From positions 1-64,000 of the forward strand of contig NZ_CP139477.1 in assembly GCF_034259105.1 (NCBI RefSeq): DNA of 64,000 bases. Reading direction: 5' to 3'. How positions within the stretch are numbered: the stretch's first letter is position 1; each line of letters begins with the position of its first letter. A program made the translations under genes and the position numbers. The stretch is from Limosilactobacillus reuteri. GTDB taxonomy: Bacteria; Bacillota; Bacilli; Lactobacillales; Lactobacillaceae. The notes beneath the pieces were generated by a model that did not search any database, was not told where the DNA came from, and saw nothing but the letters and a program-made list of their open reading frames with translations. Of the stretch, positions 1-8,347 are shown one piece after another.

Positions 1-1151
1 CCAATTGTTTCCTTATCAACTTGGCGGAACCATCCGTCAGGAAGATGATTAGTTTTAATGGTGTAATCAGGATTTTGCTGAGCTTCTTCGACGCTCATAC
101 CAACCTGTGCGATTTGTGGTGAGGTAAAGACAATGGTTGGGATGGGCGGATAGTTGATTGCGTCAGTAGTCTTTCCTGTGAAAAGTTGGGTTAAATAACT
201 AGATTCAAAGATCGCAGTCGGGGTGAGCTTAGGCTGTTCTTTATCAAGCACATCACCAGAAGCATAGATGTTATCAATGTTAGTTTGAAGATGATCGTTA
301 ACTTCGATCCCGTTAGCATTGTAACTAACGCCTACTTCGTCTAATCCGATGTTTTCGATGTTAGGAATTCGTCCGGTAGCATCCAAAATCCAGTCGGTGG
401 TGAGGGTTTCGTGATTGTTATAAGACACGGTAAAATGAGAACCGTCTTCCTCAAAACGATCCACCTGAGCGTTGTAAATGAACTTCACCCCTCGTTTTTC
501 GAGGTCGGCAATGACTTGTTTTACGTAATCTTGATTAAATTTGCGCAACGCCCGATTATGGCGTAAAAGTACAGTGACGTTCGCGCCGGCAGCATTGGCA
601 ATCGTGGCAAATTCCATGCCGATATAGCCCGCGCCAATAATTACGATATTTTCAGGAAGCTGTTTGAGGTTCATAAAATCGGTACTGTCATGCGTAAGTT
701 CTGAGCCCATAACATCTAGATGGTGGGGACGTAGCCCCGTTGCAATCACGATTTTGTCAGCGGTGTAGCGCTGTTGATCCACTTCGATGGTGTGAGCATC
801 AACAAATTTTCCACGACCGTGAATAATTTCGATGTCAACAGAGTCGAGTAAACCAGTAATCATGTCCGGCAAGCCGTCGATGACTTCGTGTTCATGTTCT
901 ACATTGGCAGTCCAATCCAGCTTTAAGTCACCATTTACAATGCCATCAAGGCGTTCTTGGTGGCGTAAAAGTTGAACCGGGTTGTCCAGCGTAATTTTCG
1001 CGTTGCATCCACGGTTTGGACAAGTTCCCCCGATTTTGTCCGCTTCGATAATGGCGACTTTTTTACCACTATTAGCTAGTGGAACCGCCCCGTCGAAGGC
1101 ACCATGCCCCGCGCCTAAGTACAAAACATCAAATTGATAACTTTCAGTCAT
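1..1151 (-). CDS. Glutathione reductase-like NAD(P)/FAD disulfide oxidoreductase, 3' end outside the window
   Basis: The frame is open from an ATG at 1151 to the window edge (about 383 codons). The start has a good Shine-Dalgarno (GGAGG) a few bases upstream. Near the N-terminus is the dinucleotide-binding motif GAGHGAFDG, followed by the redox-active pair in CPNRGCNAK (CxxxxC), the FAD/NAD motif VIATGLRP, a second Rossmann motif GAGYIGMEF, and the second FAD motif YASGDV. This order is that of class I flavoprotein disulfide reductases such as glutathione reductase, mycothione reductase and dihydrolipoamide dehydrogenase. The CPNRGC active site differs from the CVNVGC of classical glutathione reductase, so the substrate is uncertain. 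It is a cytoplasmic FAD enzyme. The dimerisation domain is only partly inside the window. Confidence 0.85.
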   Translation of the reverse strand, partial: MTESYQFDVLYLGAGHGAFDGAVPLANSGKKVAIIEADKIGGTCPNRGCNAKITLDNPVQLLRHQERLDGIVNGDLKLDWTANVEHEHEVIDGLPDMITGLLDSVDIEIIHGRGKFVDAHTIEVDQQRYTADKIVIATGLRPHHLDVMGSELTHDSTDFMNLKQLPENIVIIGAGYIGMEFATIANAAGANVTVLLRHNRALRKFNQDYVKQVIADLEKRGVKFIYNAQVDRFEEDGSHFTVSYNNHETLTTDWILDATGRIPNIENIGLDEVGVSYNANGIEVNDHLQTNIDNIYASGDVLDKEQPKLTPTAIFESSYLTQLFTGKTTDAINYPPIPTIVFTSPQIAQVGMSVEEAQQNPDYTIKTNHLPDGWFRQVDKETI

Positions 1152-1260
1152 TTAATTACCTCCATCCTAAATTTAGGTGAATAAACAATTACCATTGTTG
1201 GCACGAGTATAGCAGAGGATAGGTGCGAGTTGCAAGCGATTGCAACTGAAGAGAACAAAA

Positions 1261-1290
1261 AGCAATCCTTAACTTTAAATAAGGATTGCT
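1261..1290 (-). terminator. Hairpin with 10-bp perfect stem, probable minus-strand terminator
   Basis: AGCAATCCTT and AAGGATTGCT are perfect inverted repeats separated by a 10-nt loop. Read on the minus strand the stem is followed by a short T-rich tract, so it would stop transcription entering from the right before the oxidoreductase promoter. The open frame of the Abi-like remnant begins inside the right arm. Confidence 0.5.
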
Positions 1291-2025
1291 AAAAAATATC
1301 TTACTAACGTTTAGTAAAATACCATCACTTTTTCGAAATGAATCAGGAGCAATTGCTGCTCCTAAATCTGGTGATAATTATGATCAGTACGCTTTACTAG
1401 ACTTAATTGAATTCTTTGGGAAAAATATTAAAGATGTGCGCGAAGCATGGAACAATGAAAATTATAGAAATTACAAAAATATTTATATATATGATTCCTC
1501 AAAAGTATTTAATGAGTTTAAAAATTCAATTAATGAATTATTTTCGGAAGCTGGATTACTGTATGAGTTAAACGATGAAAAGATTATCGAAAGACTCGTT
1601 GATGATGATGTTCTAACACCGGAAATAGAAACTAGTTTTGAATCTCTAACAGATAAAAAACTACATGATCTTTTAGAGAGTGCTATTGACTTCTATAGAA
1701 CTCCAAATAATTCAGCTCGTCAAGAATCGCTAGAAAAATTGTGGGGGGGGCATTGGAGAGACTCAAAACATACTATGAATCACTAAACAAGAGAGAATCA
1801 GTCCAAAAAATAGTGAAGAATATGGCTCATGAAGACGAATACTTCTATAAAATGTTTGATGCCGAATTTAAATTGCTGACGGAAATTGGAAACAATTACA
1901 ATATTAGACATCATGAAACTAATCAAAAAGATTTACCAGATAAAAATTATTACGATTATTTATTCAATAGGTGCCTATCATTGATTGCTTTATCTGTTAA
2001 GTATTTGGCAGATTGTAAAATTTAA
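1286..2025 (+). pseudogene. Abi/HEPN-like protein, truncated at both ends and frameshifted
   Basis: Two overlapping frames (1286-1786 and 1741-2025) read as one protein if one base is dropped or added at the run of eight G near 1742-1749: the first frame ends ...ESLEKLWG and the second continues ALERLKTYYES. The C-terminal part contains NYNIRHHETN, which resembles the R-x-H region of HEPN-type abortive-infection proteins; I take this as a weak family hint only. No convincing start codon or RBS exists; the frame opens from a TTG inside a hairpin, so the N-terminus is probably missing. The last residues (ADCKI) are coded by the terminal repeat of the IS30 element that starts at 2007, so the C-terminus is cut too. 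The G run could be a sequencing error or a phase-variable tract. Confidence 0.55.
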
Positions 2026-3062
2026 GTTGAACATTTAAGTGGACAGAAAAACCCATCAAGGTCTTTAATGGTGTTACCACAACATTCCATTAGAAAGAAG
2101 GACCTTGATGAGCACCACTATTTTATCATTCCAGAACCGTGTTGTCATTGAAACGCTTCATAATGAAGGACGTTCCTTGCGATACATCGCTAACTACTTA
2201 GGCTTTAGTAAGACCACCATCTTTAACGAACTTCACCGGCTAAATAGTGGGTATCAAGCTGAACTAGCGCAAACTGACTTTGAACGCAAGGTTAGTCAAC
2301 GGGGGCGGAAGTCTTCACTCACTAAAAGCCTTAAGCACTTGATTGAGGAAAAGATTCAAGTCCAGAAGTGGTCCCCTGAACAAGTTGCCCATGTAGTTGG
2401 GATTGCCTACAAGACGGTCTATAACTGGATTGATCAAGGATGGCTTGATGTACAGTTACCCGATTTGCCTGATCATGGAATTCGTCGTCATCGTGCTAAA
2501 GAAAAGCGTGGTACGTTCAGTCACGGCCGCTCCATTGAAGAGCGTTCTCATAAAGTCGAAACTCGCCAGGAATTCGGCCACTTTGAAGCTGATACCGTAC
2601 TTTCTGGCAAACGTAAAGGTCAAAGCTGTGGCTACTTTTGTGGAGCGTAAGAGTCGCCTGACAATTGTTAAACGGCTCCATGGTCGCGACAGTCAGTCCA
2701 TGACTCAAGCCGTACTTGAACTAGCTAGTCAACTTCAAGACAAGCTCAAGACGCTTACCGTAGATCATGGTAAAGAGTTCGCTAACTACCAGGCAATTGA
2801 GCAGCGAACTGGTACTCAGGTTTACTTTGCCCATGCCTATTCACCGCACGAACGCGGTAGTAATGAGAACCGTAACCGAGTTTTACGACGGTTTATTCCC
2901 AAAGGCCAAGCCATTGAAGAACTAAGCGATCACAAGCTGATTCAAATTAATTGGTATTTGAATTCCCGGCCACTTAAATGTCTTAATTGGCATACACCAA
3001 TCGAGATCTTCCTGCTTAATTTACGTCACTAAATTCGTTCAAGTTATTTCTTGCAATCTGCC
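2007..3062 (+). mobile_element. IS30-family element, ISLpl1-like, 1056 bp
   Basis: Terminal inverted repeats begin GGCAGATTG at 2007 and end CAATCTGCC at 3062. The same 1056-bp layout recurs at 61027-62082 on the other strand, and partial copies lie at 23724, 52196 and 58977. The flanks do not match each other (Abi-like remnant on the left, a cut usp gene on the right), so this copy sits at a rearrangement junction rather than at a clean insertion. The ISLpl1 name is from memory of the transposase sequence and is not checked. Confidence 0.85.
2108..3032 (+). pseudogene. IS30-family transposase with a +1 frameshift
   Basis: The start is the ATG at 2108 after GAAAGAAGGA. The first frame carries the N-terminal helix-turn-helix (LRYIANYLGFSKTTIFNE) and the start of the DDE core (FGHFEADTVLSGKRKG), then stops at 2648-2650. 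The rest of the DDE domain (VERKSRLTIV, TVDHGKEFANY, ERGSNENRNR) continues in the +1 frame to 3032. The shift is at CAAAGC, 2621-2626, where one A fewer would restore a single frame of roughly 308 codons. The same extra A is present in the copies at 52.4 kb and 61.5 kb. Confidence 0.8.
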
Positions 3063-3247
3063 TTATACAGATCTCGATAAAAATCTTCATTAACACCAAA
3101 AGAAGAATCCATACCACGATCACGATTAACAATCCAAATTATATAAAGTGTAGCTGATAAAGATTTTGATAAATCACATCCTACCTTAAAAGCTCGATCA
3201 GCTTGTTCTGAACCATCTAAGCCAACTAATATTCGCTTATAAGTCAT
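3044..3247 (-). pseudogene. Universal stress protein (UspA family), N-terminal fragment
   Basis: The N-terminus MTYKRILVGLDGSEQADRAF is typical of UspA-family proteins (usual length about 140-160 residues). Only about 62 native residues remain; the last five codons and the stop come from the terminal repeat of the IS30 copy at 2007-3062. The start lies 3 bp downstream of the permease stop, so the two genes formed one transcription unit. The ATP-binding C-terminal motif is lost, so the product is presumably inactive. Confidence 0.8.
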
Positions 3248-3250
3248 ATG

Positions 3251-4675
3251 TCATTCTCCCTTTTTATCCTTAATAGTTGCATGGCGTCTACCATAGCCAA
3301 AGTAAATAGCCATACCGATTGCCAGCCAAACTACAAATCGTAGCCAAGTTTCCCAATTTAGTCCGGCTAGAAGCGTAATACAAAAAATAATTGCAATAAT
3401 TGGGGTAATTGGAACTCCTGGTGCCCGAAAGCCTCGATGGATTTCAGGATGGGTACGACGCATTAGAAGAACTCCGGCAGAAACTAAAATAAAAGCAGTT
3501 AAAGTTCCGATATTGACCAATTCTGATAAAATATTTAAATTGATAAATCCACCTGCTAACGCTGTAATAATTCCAAAAAACCAAGTTCCTTTAAAGGGAG
3601 TTTGATGTTTTTGATCGACTTGACCAAAGAATTTGGGAAATAGACCATCTCTCGACATTGAGTAACTAATTCTTGATTGCCCATATAGTTGAACCAAAAT
3701 AACGGTAGTCATGCCTAAAATAGCCCCCACGCTAACAATAATGGATAACCAAGTTTGTCCCGTTTTGGCTAAAACAGCTAAAATAGGAGCATTTAAATAC
3801 TTAATAAAAATAGTATATTTAACAACACCAGTCATAATCAATGTCATAATGATATAAAGTATCGTTGAAATTAATAATGACAGTAAAATTCCCCGTGGTA
3901 ATGTCTTACTAGGATTGATAGTTTCCTCAGCACTGGAAGATACGGAATCAAATCCGATGAAAGAGAAGAACAGAATAGATGCAGCTGGAATAATACCAGA
4001 TGCAGTTCCATTGTGATAAGAATACCAACCAAATGGACTAAAAGGATGCCAATTTTGTGGCTTAATAAACCAAATTGTACAAATAATAAATAAAACAATA
4101 ACTGCTAGTTTAACTAGAACCATTGTGTCATTAACTCGCTTAGTTTGAGTAATCCCAATTGAAATAATCCAAGTAATAACTAGGACAATTAAAAAGGCTG
4201 GTAAGTTAAAAATTGTATTGACTCCAGGAGTTGTTCCTATTGCAGCAGTTAATAAGGTAGGAATCCGTATTCCCATATTACTTAATAAATTAACAAAATA
4301 ACCAGACCAACCAACTGAAACAGTTGCCGCGCCAAGAGCATACTCTAAGATTAAATCCCATCCAATAATAAAAGCAATAATTTCACCAAATGCAATGTAT
4401 GAATATGTGTAGGCGGATCCGGCAACCGGAGCCATTGAAGCAAATTCAGCATAGCATAATCCAGCAAAGCCACAACATATAGCCGCCATAAAAAATGATA
4501 AAGCCAAGGCAGGCCCAGCTGTTAGGGCTCCTTTACCAGTTAGAACAAAGATTCCAGTTCCTATGATGGCACCAATACCTAAAAAAGTTAGATCCCAAGT
4601 TTTTAAGGTGCGCTTTAAAGGTGAGGCGTGTTTAACAAGATCATTAATATCTTTTTTACGGAATAATGATGACAT
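3251..4675 (-). CDS. APC-superfamily amino acid permease
   Basis: This 474-residue protein has about twelve hydrophobic segments. The first transmembrane segment has GIGAIIGTGIFVLTG, the signature of the APC superfamily, and the overall pattern resembles the YfnA/cationic amino acid transporter group. It would import an amino acid by proton symport; the substrate cannot be read from the sequence. A GGAAAGAAAG ribosome binding site precedes the ATG at 4675. It is followed directly by the truncated universal stress gene, so it probably remains expressed. The C-terminus is intact. Confidence 0.85.
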   Translation of the reverse strand: MSSLFRKKDINDLVKHASPLKRTLKTWDLTFLGIGAIIGTGIFVLTGKGALTAGPALALSFFMAAICCGFAGLCYAEFASMAPVAGSAYTYSYIAFGEIIAFIIGWDLILEYALGAATVSVGWSGYFVNLLSNMGIRIPTLLTAAIGTTPGVNTIFNLPAFLIVLVITWIISIGITQTKRVNDTMVLVKLAVIVLFIICTIWFIKPQNWHPFSPFGWYSYHNGTASGIIPAASILFFSFIGFDSVSSSAEETINPSKTLPRGILLSLLISTILYIIMTLIMTGVVKYTIFIKYLNAPILAVLAKTGQTWLSIIVSVGAILGMTTVILVQLYGQSRISYSMSRDGLFPKFFGQVDQKHQTPFKGTWFFGIITALAGGFINLNILSELVNIGTLTAFILVSAGVLLMRRTHPEIHRGFRAPGVPITPIIAIIFCITLLAGLNWETWLRFVVWLAIGMAIYFGYGRRHATIKDKKGE

Positions 4676-4782
4676 ATGTTCACTTTCTTTCCATTTTCTA
4701 ATTATTTTATCATTTTTTTGTAATTTGTAAAGAAAGTAACGTGTGATTAATTTTTCCGTCGTTGAATATGTTCCTATTCAAA

Positions 4783-5028
4783 ACACCCCCTAGAGATGAC
4801 ACTTTTATTATTTAAAGTGTCATCTCTAGGGGGTATTGTACACCCAGGGAACATGCCTTAGCAGTTTAAAATATTCAATTTTGTCTAACTTTTGTGTTGC
4901 ACTTTATAAATCGGTGATTTACTAGGCATTCCATATTTTTTCGATAATCCAAGTATAGAAATTTGTCTATCAAAATATTCATTTACTAATTTAACTTTGA
5001 ATTCTGAAGAGTATTTGGTCATAAAAAA
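4783..5028. mobile_element. Fused IS3-family end fragments
   Basis: Two scraps abut. At about 4787-4835 is a perfect 20-bp stem (CCCCCTAGAGATGACACTTT and its complement) that matches the left-end hairpin of the IS3 element at 35.2-38.4 kb. At about 4855-4909 is the right end of a different IS3 element (same as 62116-62161). Bases 4910-5022 on the minus strand are the first ~37 codons of an OrfA, starting MTKYSSEFKVKL, the same gene as at 63713. The ISL3 element at 5029 cuts just before its start codon. Confidence 0.7.
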
Positions 5029-6542
5029 GGCTCTACGTCAAGTAGTGTTGATACGCAAATATGAATTTTCGCCAATTAAATTGGTCTAGTTAGAATCGTC
5101 ATTCGTGGCGGTTCTTTTTAGTTAGTTTGAATTTGGTGGCCAATAATTAAATAAATCCGCGTTTTAAATGCCGTAAAGTAACGATAACCACAGGCAACTC
5201 GTTTGATAGTTTTAATTCGATTATTAATCCCTTCGGTTCGACCATTTGAGAACTTCGTCTCAAAGCCACGCTTAATTCCCTCTTTATAGCGCGCTAAAAC
5301 TTGGCAACGGTGGATTGTATAATGGCTGACACTGTCTGGCCGGAGTTTAAGTAATTGAAAGAAAGTTGTAAAATCACGTTGATTATAAGCACGCTTCAAG
5401 GATTGAATAAAATTATAGGTGGCTCTTAACTCTTGGTCATACGCTAACATTAAGTCTAAGATCATAATGGAATTAACAACGCGATTAAAATAACGTCCTT
5501 CGTAATAAACTTTTGTACTTAAATTTTCCCGATCTTGAAGAAATAGCCGCCAATAACGTTTAAGGCGCCGAGTTTGTTTCTGCTCCGCAGAATCACCTTT
5601 TCGCAAACGATTGAAGACATGAATTCGCACATGATTCATCGTATCATTAAGGTGTTTGGCAATATGAAAGCGATCATAGATGATTTGAGCACAAGGAAAA
5701 ACGGTTTTAACTAGTTGATCATAAGCAGCGTTCATATCCATTACCAGATATTTCACCCGGCAACGGGCAGCACGTGTAAACTGTTGATAATGCTTAAATA
5801 AACTACGTAATCGCCGATCTTCAAGGAGTTCAAATAAGCAACTCCGATCACCATCAACAGCGATGAAACTCATCTTACCTTTAGCGCTCCGCATTGATTT
5901 AAATTCATCAATACATAGTGTTTCCGGTAGATAGTTTAAATTCGGCTTGTATTGATCAGCGAGGTCCAAAAGGACCCGCTGGACCGAAGCTTCACCGATA
6001 AACAAATCATGGGCAATATCTTTAATTGTTTGAATTCGCGTTAACCGAAGAATAATTTCACGCCTTAAATCACGACTAATTGTTCGTTGCTTTTCAAAAA
6101 GATAACTAGTCGCATTAAATGTTGTATGGCAGTCAGGACATTGAAAACGTTGAGTATTAACAAGCAACATTAATGGTTGAGCCCTAAATTGTCCATATTT
6201 GTATTTAGCTTGATAAAAACCATATTTTAAGATTTGTCCACGATTAATAACGCCACAATTTGGACAAGCACGCGGGATATAAGAAAGGGTACAGGATATT
6301 TGTGCCACCCGAACGTTTTTAATTGATTTATATTTAAGCCAATGATGAGGAAAATTTAAATGAGGGTCTGTTAAATTGAGGAGAGTCCTTGTATCATTAT
6401 CCATGGAGGTTACCTTCTTTACTATGTGATTTGGCGATTTCATTGTATCAGAGGGCATGCCTCTTTTTTAGTTTAAAAACAAAAAATCTAGTATTGGTAT
6501 AGAAAGTGATATTTCTATATCAACACCAGATATTGTAGAGCC
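5029..6542 (-). mobile_element. ISL3-family insertion sequence, 1514 bp, with 8-bp target duplication
   Basis: The ends are imperfect inverted repeats (GGCTCTACGTCAAGTAGTG at the left, GGCTCTACAATATCTGGTG at the right, each read inward). The element is flanked by ATAAAAAA at 5021-5028 and 6543-6550, an 8-bp direct repeat as expected for ISL3. Outside the repeats, the OrfA start (left) and the OrfA upstream hairpin (right) of one IS3 element are adjacent in the intact copy at 63.66 kb, so this ISL3 landed in an IS3. Confidence 0.9.
5118..6404 (-). CDS. ISL3-family transposase
   Basis: This is a 428-residue transposase when started at the ATG at 6404, which has AGAAGG at good spacing; an upstream in-frame ATG at 6458 lacks that support. 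It has the N-terminal zinc-finger cysteines (CPNCG, CPDC), a helix-turn-helix region (IKDIAHDLFIGEASVQRVL) and the DDE core (CIDEFKSM, VMDMNAAY, DRFHIAKH, and the C-terminal GRTEGINNRIK). It appears full length for the family, with no frameshift, so this copy may be active. Confidence 0.9.
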   Translation of the reverse strand: MDNDTRTLLNLTDPHLNFPHHWLKYKSIKNVRVAQISCTLSYIPRACPNCGVINRGQILKYGFYQAKYKYGQFRAQPLMLLVNTQRFQCPDCHTTFNATSYLFEKQRTISRDLRREIILRLTRIQTIKDIAHDLFIGEASVQRVLLDLADQYKPNLNYLPETLCIDEFKSMRSAKGKMSFIAVDGDRSCLFELLEDRRLRSLFKHYQQFTRAARCRVKYLVMDMNAAYDQLVKTVFPCAQIIYDRFHIAKHLNDTMNHVRIHVFNRLRKGDSAEQKQTRRLKRYWRLFLQDRENLSTKVYYEGRYFNRVVNSIMILDLMLAYDQELRATYNFIQSLKRAYNQRDFTTFFQLLKLRPDSVSHYTIHRCQVLARYKEGIKRGFETKFSNGRTEGINNRIKTIKRVACGYRYFTAFKTRIYLIIGHQIQTN

Positions 6543-6600
6543 ATAAAAAAAGTGCTCCTAAAGTTGTTAGGTTATGTCTAACAATTTTAGGGCACTTCAT
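6543..6600 (-). mobile_element. IS3-family left end with terminal hairpin
   Basis: Starting with the target duplication, the sequence AGTGCTCCTAAAGTTGTTAG pairs with CTAACAATTTTAGGGCACT to form a ~19-bp hairpin. It matches the left end of the IS3 element at 63.66 kb in inverse orientation and completes the OrfA scrap at 4910-5022. Bases 6601-6716 hold no recognisable gene. Confidence 0.7.
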
Positions 6601-6716
6601 TAAAACTAAGTGGGTCAGGAATATTATTAATTGGCTTCGCTCACAACAAAGTCGAGGGGTGCTAACTAAGTTAGCATCTATAATTTAGTATAAGAATCTT
6701 AAATGAAGCTTAAAAA

Positions 6717-6965
6717 CTAATTCTTTAATTTACCGACAAAGAAAGAAACTAAAGCAACAACAATTACTGCTCCAATAATTGAAGGAATAATTGCCATTCC
6801 GGCTAATTGAGGGCCCCAAGATCCGAGTATAGCTTCTCCAATAGAGGAACCAACTAATCCGGCAACAATATTAGCAATCCACCCCATTGATTTTCCTTTG
6901 CTAGTAATTGCTCCAGCAATAGCACCAATGATGGCACCAATAATTAAAACCCATAACCAATGCAT
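6717..6965 (-). CDS. GlsB/YeaQ/YmgE-family small membrane stress protein
   Basis: This 82-residue protein has three hydrophobic segments separated by glycine-rich turns (GAIIGAIAGAI, GWIANIVAGLVGS, IPSIIGAVIVVALVSFF), the pattern of transglycosylase-associated/GlsB proteins of the cell membrane. In Gram-positive bacteria these genes sit with asp23/gls24 genes. It is a divergent paralog of the GlsB genes at 55.8 and 58.6 kb. Its ribosome binding site overlaps the stop codon of the 43-residue gene upstream, so the two are translated together. Confidence 0.8.
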   Translation of the reverse strand: MHWLWVLIIGAIIGAIAGAITSKGKSMGWIANIVAGLVGSSIGEAILGSWGPQLAGMAIIPSIIGAVIVVALVSFFVGKLKN

Positions 6966-6971
6966 AAAACA

Positions 6972-7103
6972 TCATCCTCTCTTATTTTTCGAAGGATGTT
7001 TTTTAGATTTGTTATAGTTTTGAATTTCTTTAAAAATGGCTAATAAAAGTTGAGATATAGAAATGATAATTGATATTTTTGACCAAAGTCCAAATCTTTT
7101 CAT
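6972..7103 (-). CDS. 43-residue hypothetical membrane-anchored protein
   Basis: A short frame begins at ATG 7103 with a strong GGAGG seven bases upstream and ends TGA at 6972. It starts MKRFGLWSKISIIISISQLL, one hydrophobic segment, then a lysine-rich tail. The stop overlaps the ribosome binding site of the GlsB-like gene. The strong RBS and overlap argue for a real gene. It is comparable in position, not in sequence, to the 46-residue proteins that accompany the other GlsB genes. Function is unknown. Confidence 0.6.
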   Translation of the reverse strand: MKRFGLWSKISIIISISQLLLAIFKEIQNYNKSKKHPSKNKRG

Positions 7104-7200
7104 ATCAAATCCTCCATTATCTAAATTGCATCCTTCTAAATCTAATTATAGGCCATTGAATATTTGCATACAAATTATTCGATTGTGCCATTCTTTTTCT

Positions 7201-8272
7201 CCCGAAATGTCAATTTAAGTTAGAAAGAAAATAGTTGCTCATCAGTGACGTAAGACATGAATACTTCATATGGAGTTCGATAGCCTAGTGATTTACGGGG
7301 CAGGTTATTTCGCTTACTCATCAGTTGGGTTACCAATTCATCAGGAAGATTGCGGAAATCTAGCTGTTTCGTTAAGCCATCCCGGCGTAAAAGACCGTTG
7401 TTGTTTTCGTTCAGCCCTCGTTGATTGGGAGCACCAACTTCGGCAAAGTAAGTGTGAAGGTCAAATTGATTGGCAATCTCGCGCCAGCCGGCGAATTCTT
7501 TTCCGTTGTCAAAGGTAATCGATTTGAAGAAGTGCCGCGGGAATTTCCGAAGCCACTGACTTAAGTGTTGGTTAATCGCATCAGCCGTCTTTTCGTGCAC
7601 ATTGAGTACAATTTCGACCTTCGATTGGCGTTCGGTCAGGGTCATTACCGCCCCTTGGTGCTTTTTGCCTTGGACGGTATCAGCTTCAAGGTGCCCAAAT
7701 TCAGTGGCATAGTGCGGAAAGTCCTTGGCACGCTCGTGAATACTTCGCCCCAATTGGCCAGCCTTCCCACGGCGCTCGACATAGCCATTCGGGTGCCGCT
7801 TACCTCGCATCGGCAAGGAACGGACATCGAAGCCGAACTGGCCACGTTCAAACATCCGGTAAAGAGTTCGCCGGTTACAACTAATTGGGCGCTCAGCGCG
7901 CCCAATAATGGTATCAGGCGTCCACCTCTGGGCAATTTTGTCGTTGATATAAGTGAGTTCAGCCAGTGACAACTGAGTACGTTTTCGGCCACAACGTTGC
8001 TTATTGCGCATATAGTGATCTTGATAATCAGCAATTGAGGCACCGGTTTCCAGGTAACGATAAACGCGATAAACGGTTTCGGCGCAACGTTTGATCATTT
8101 GGGCCACTCGGTACGCTTTAAGCTTTTGCACGAAAGAATGGGCGATGATTGTCAGCTCGTTTGTGGTAAGATGGGTGTAAGTCATTTGTGGTTTCCTTTC
8201 TTTTGTTTAGGGGTATTCAAAAGTCTACCACAAATGGCTTTTCTATTTTTCTAACTTAATTTTACAAACGGC
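7201..8272 (-). mobile_element. IS30-family element (second type), 1.07 kb, complete
   Basis: Ends are imperfect inverted repeats sharing TTAAGTTAGAAA, just inside CCCGAAATGTC (left) and GCCGTTTGT (right, read inward). The left boundary is supported by the partial copy at 15714-16415, which stays alike up to the same CGGGA and then diverges. Confidence 0.8.
7220..8185 (-). CDS. IS30-family transposase, full length
   Basis: This 321-residue transposase has the N-terminal helix-turn-helix (LKAYRVAQMIKRCAETVYR) and the DDE catalytic core: D in FGHLEADTVQG, D in SITFDNGKEFAG, and E in NQRGLNENNNGLLRRD. It has no frameshift. It is well over 95% identical at protein level to the truncated copy at 15760-16395, the visible change being a single residue in the shared part (KTADAIN versus KTANAIN). 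Confidence 0.9.
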   Translation of the reverse strand: MTYTHLTTNELTIIAHSFVQKLKAYRVAQMIKRCAETVYRVYRYLETGASIADYQDHYMRNKQRCGRKRTQLSLAELTYINDKIAQRWTPDTIIGRAERPISCNRRTLYRMFERGQFGFDVRSLPMRGKRHPNGYVERRGKAGQLGRSIHERAKDFPHYATEFGHLEADTVQGKKHQGAVMTLTERQSKVEIVLNVHEKTADAINQHLSQWLRKFPRHFFKSITFDNGKEFAGWREIANQFDLHTYFAEVGAPNQRGLNENNNGLLRRDGLTKQLDFRNLPDELVTQLMSKRNNLPRKSLGYRTPYEVFMSYVTDEQLFSF

Positions 8273-8295
8273 GTTATTTACTTGGAGGATTTTTG

Positions 8296-8343
8296 ATGAA
8301 AAAGAAATCAATATGGATAACCATCTTAGTGGATGTAAGCTGA
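8296..8343 (+). pseudogene. Start of an unknown gene cut by an IS3 element
   Basis: An ATG at 8296 with a clean TTGGAGGATTTTTG ribosome binding site opens a frame of only 15 codons (MKKKSIWITILVDVS) that ends at the junction with the IS3 remnant. The N-terminus looks like the start of a signal peptide or membrane segment. The rest of the gene is not in the window. Confidence 0.45.
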
Positions 8344-8347
8344 TTCC

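Noticed and set aside
7270..7969. Plus-strand frames opposite the IS30 transposase
   Set aside because: They recur wherever this transposase occurs and mirror its codons; they are antisense shadows.
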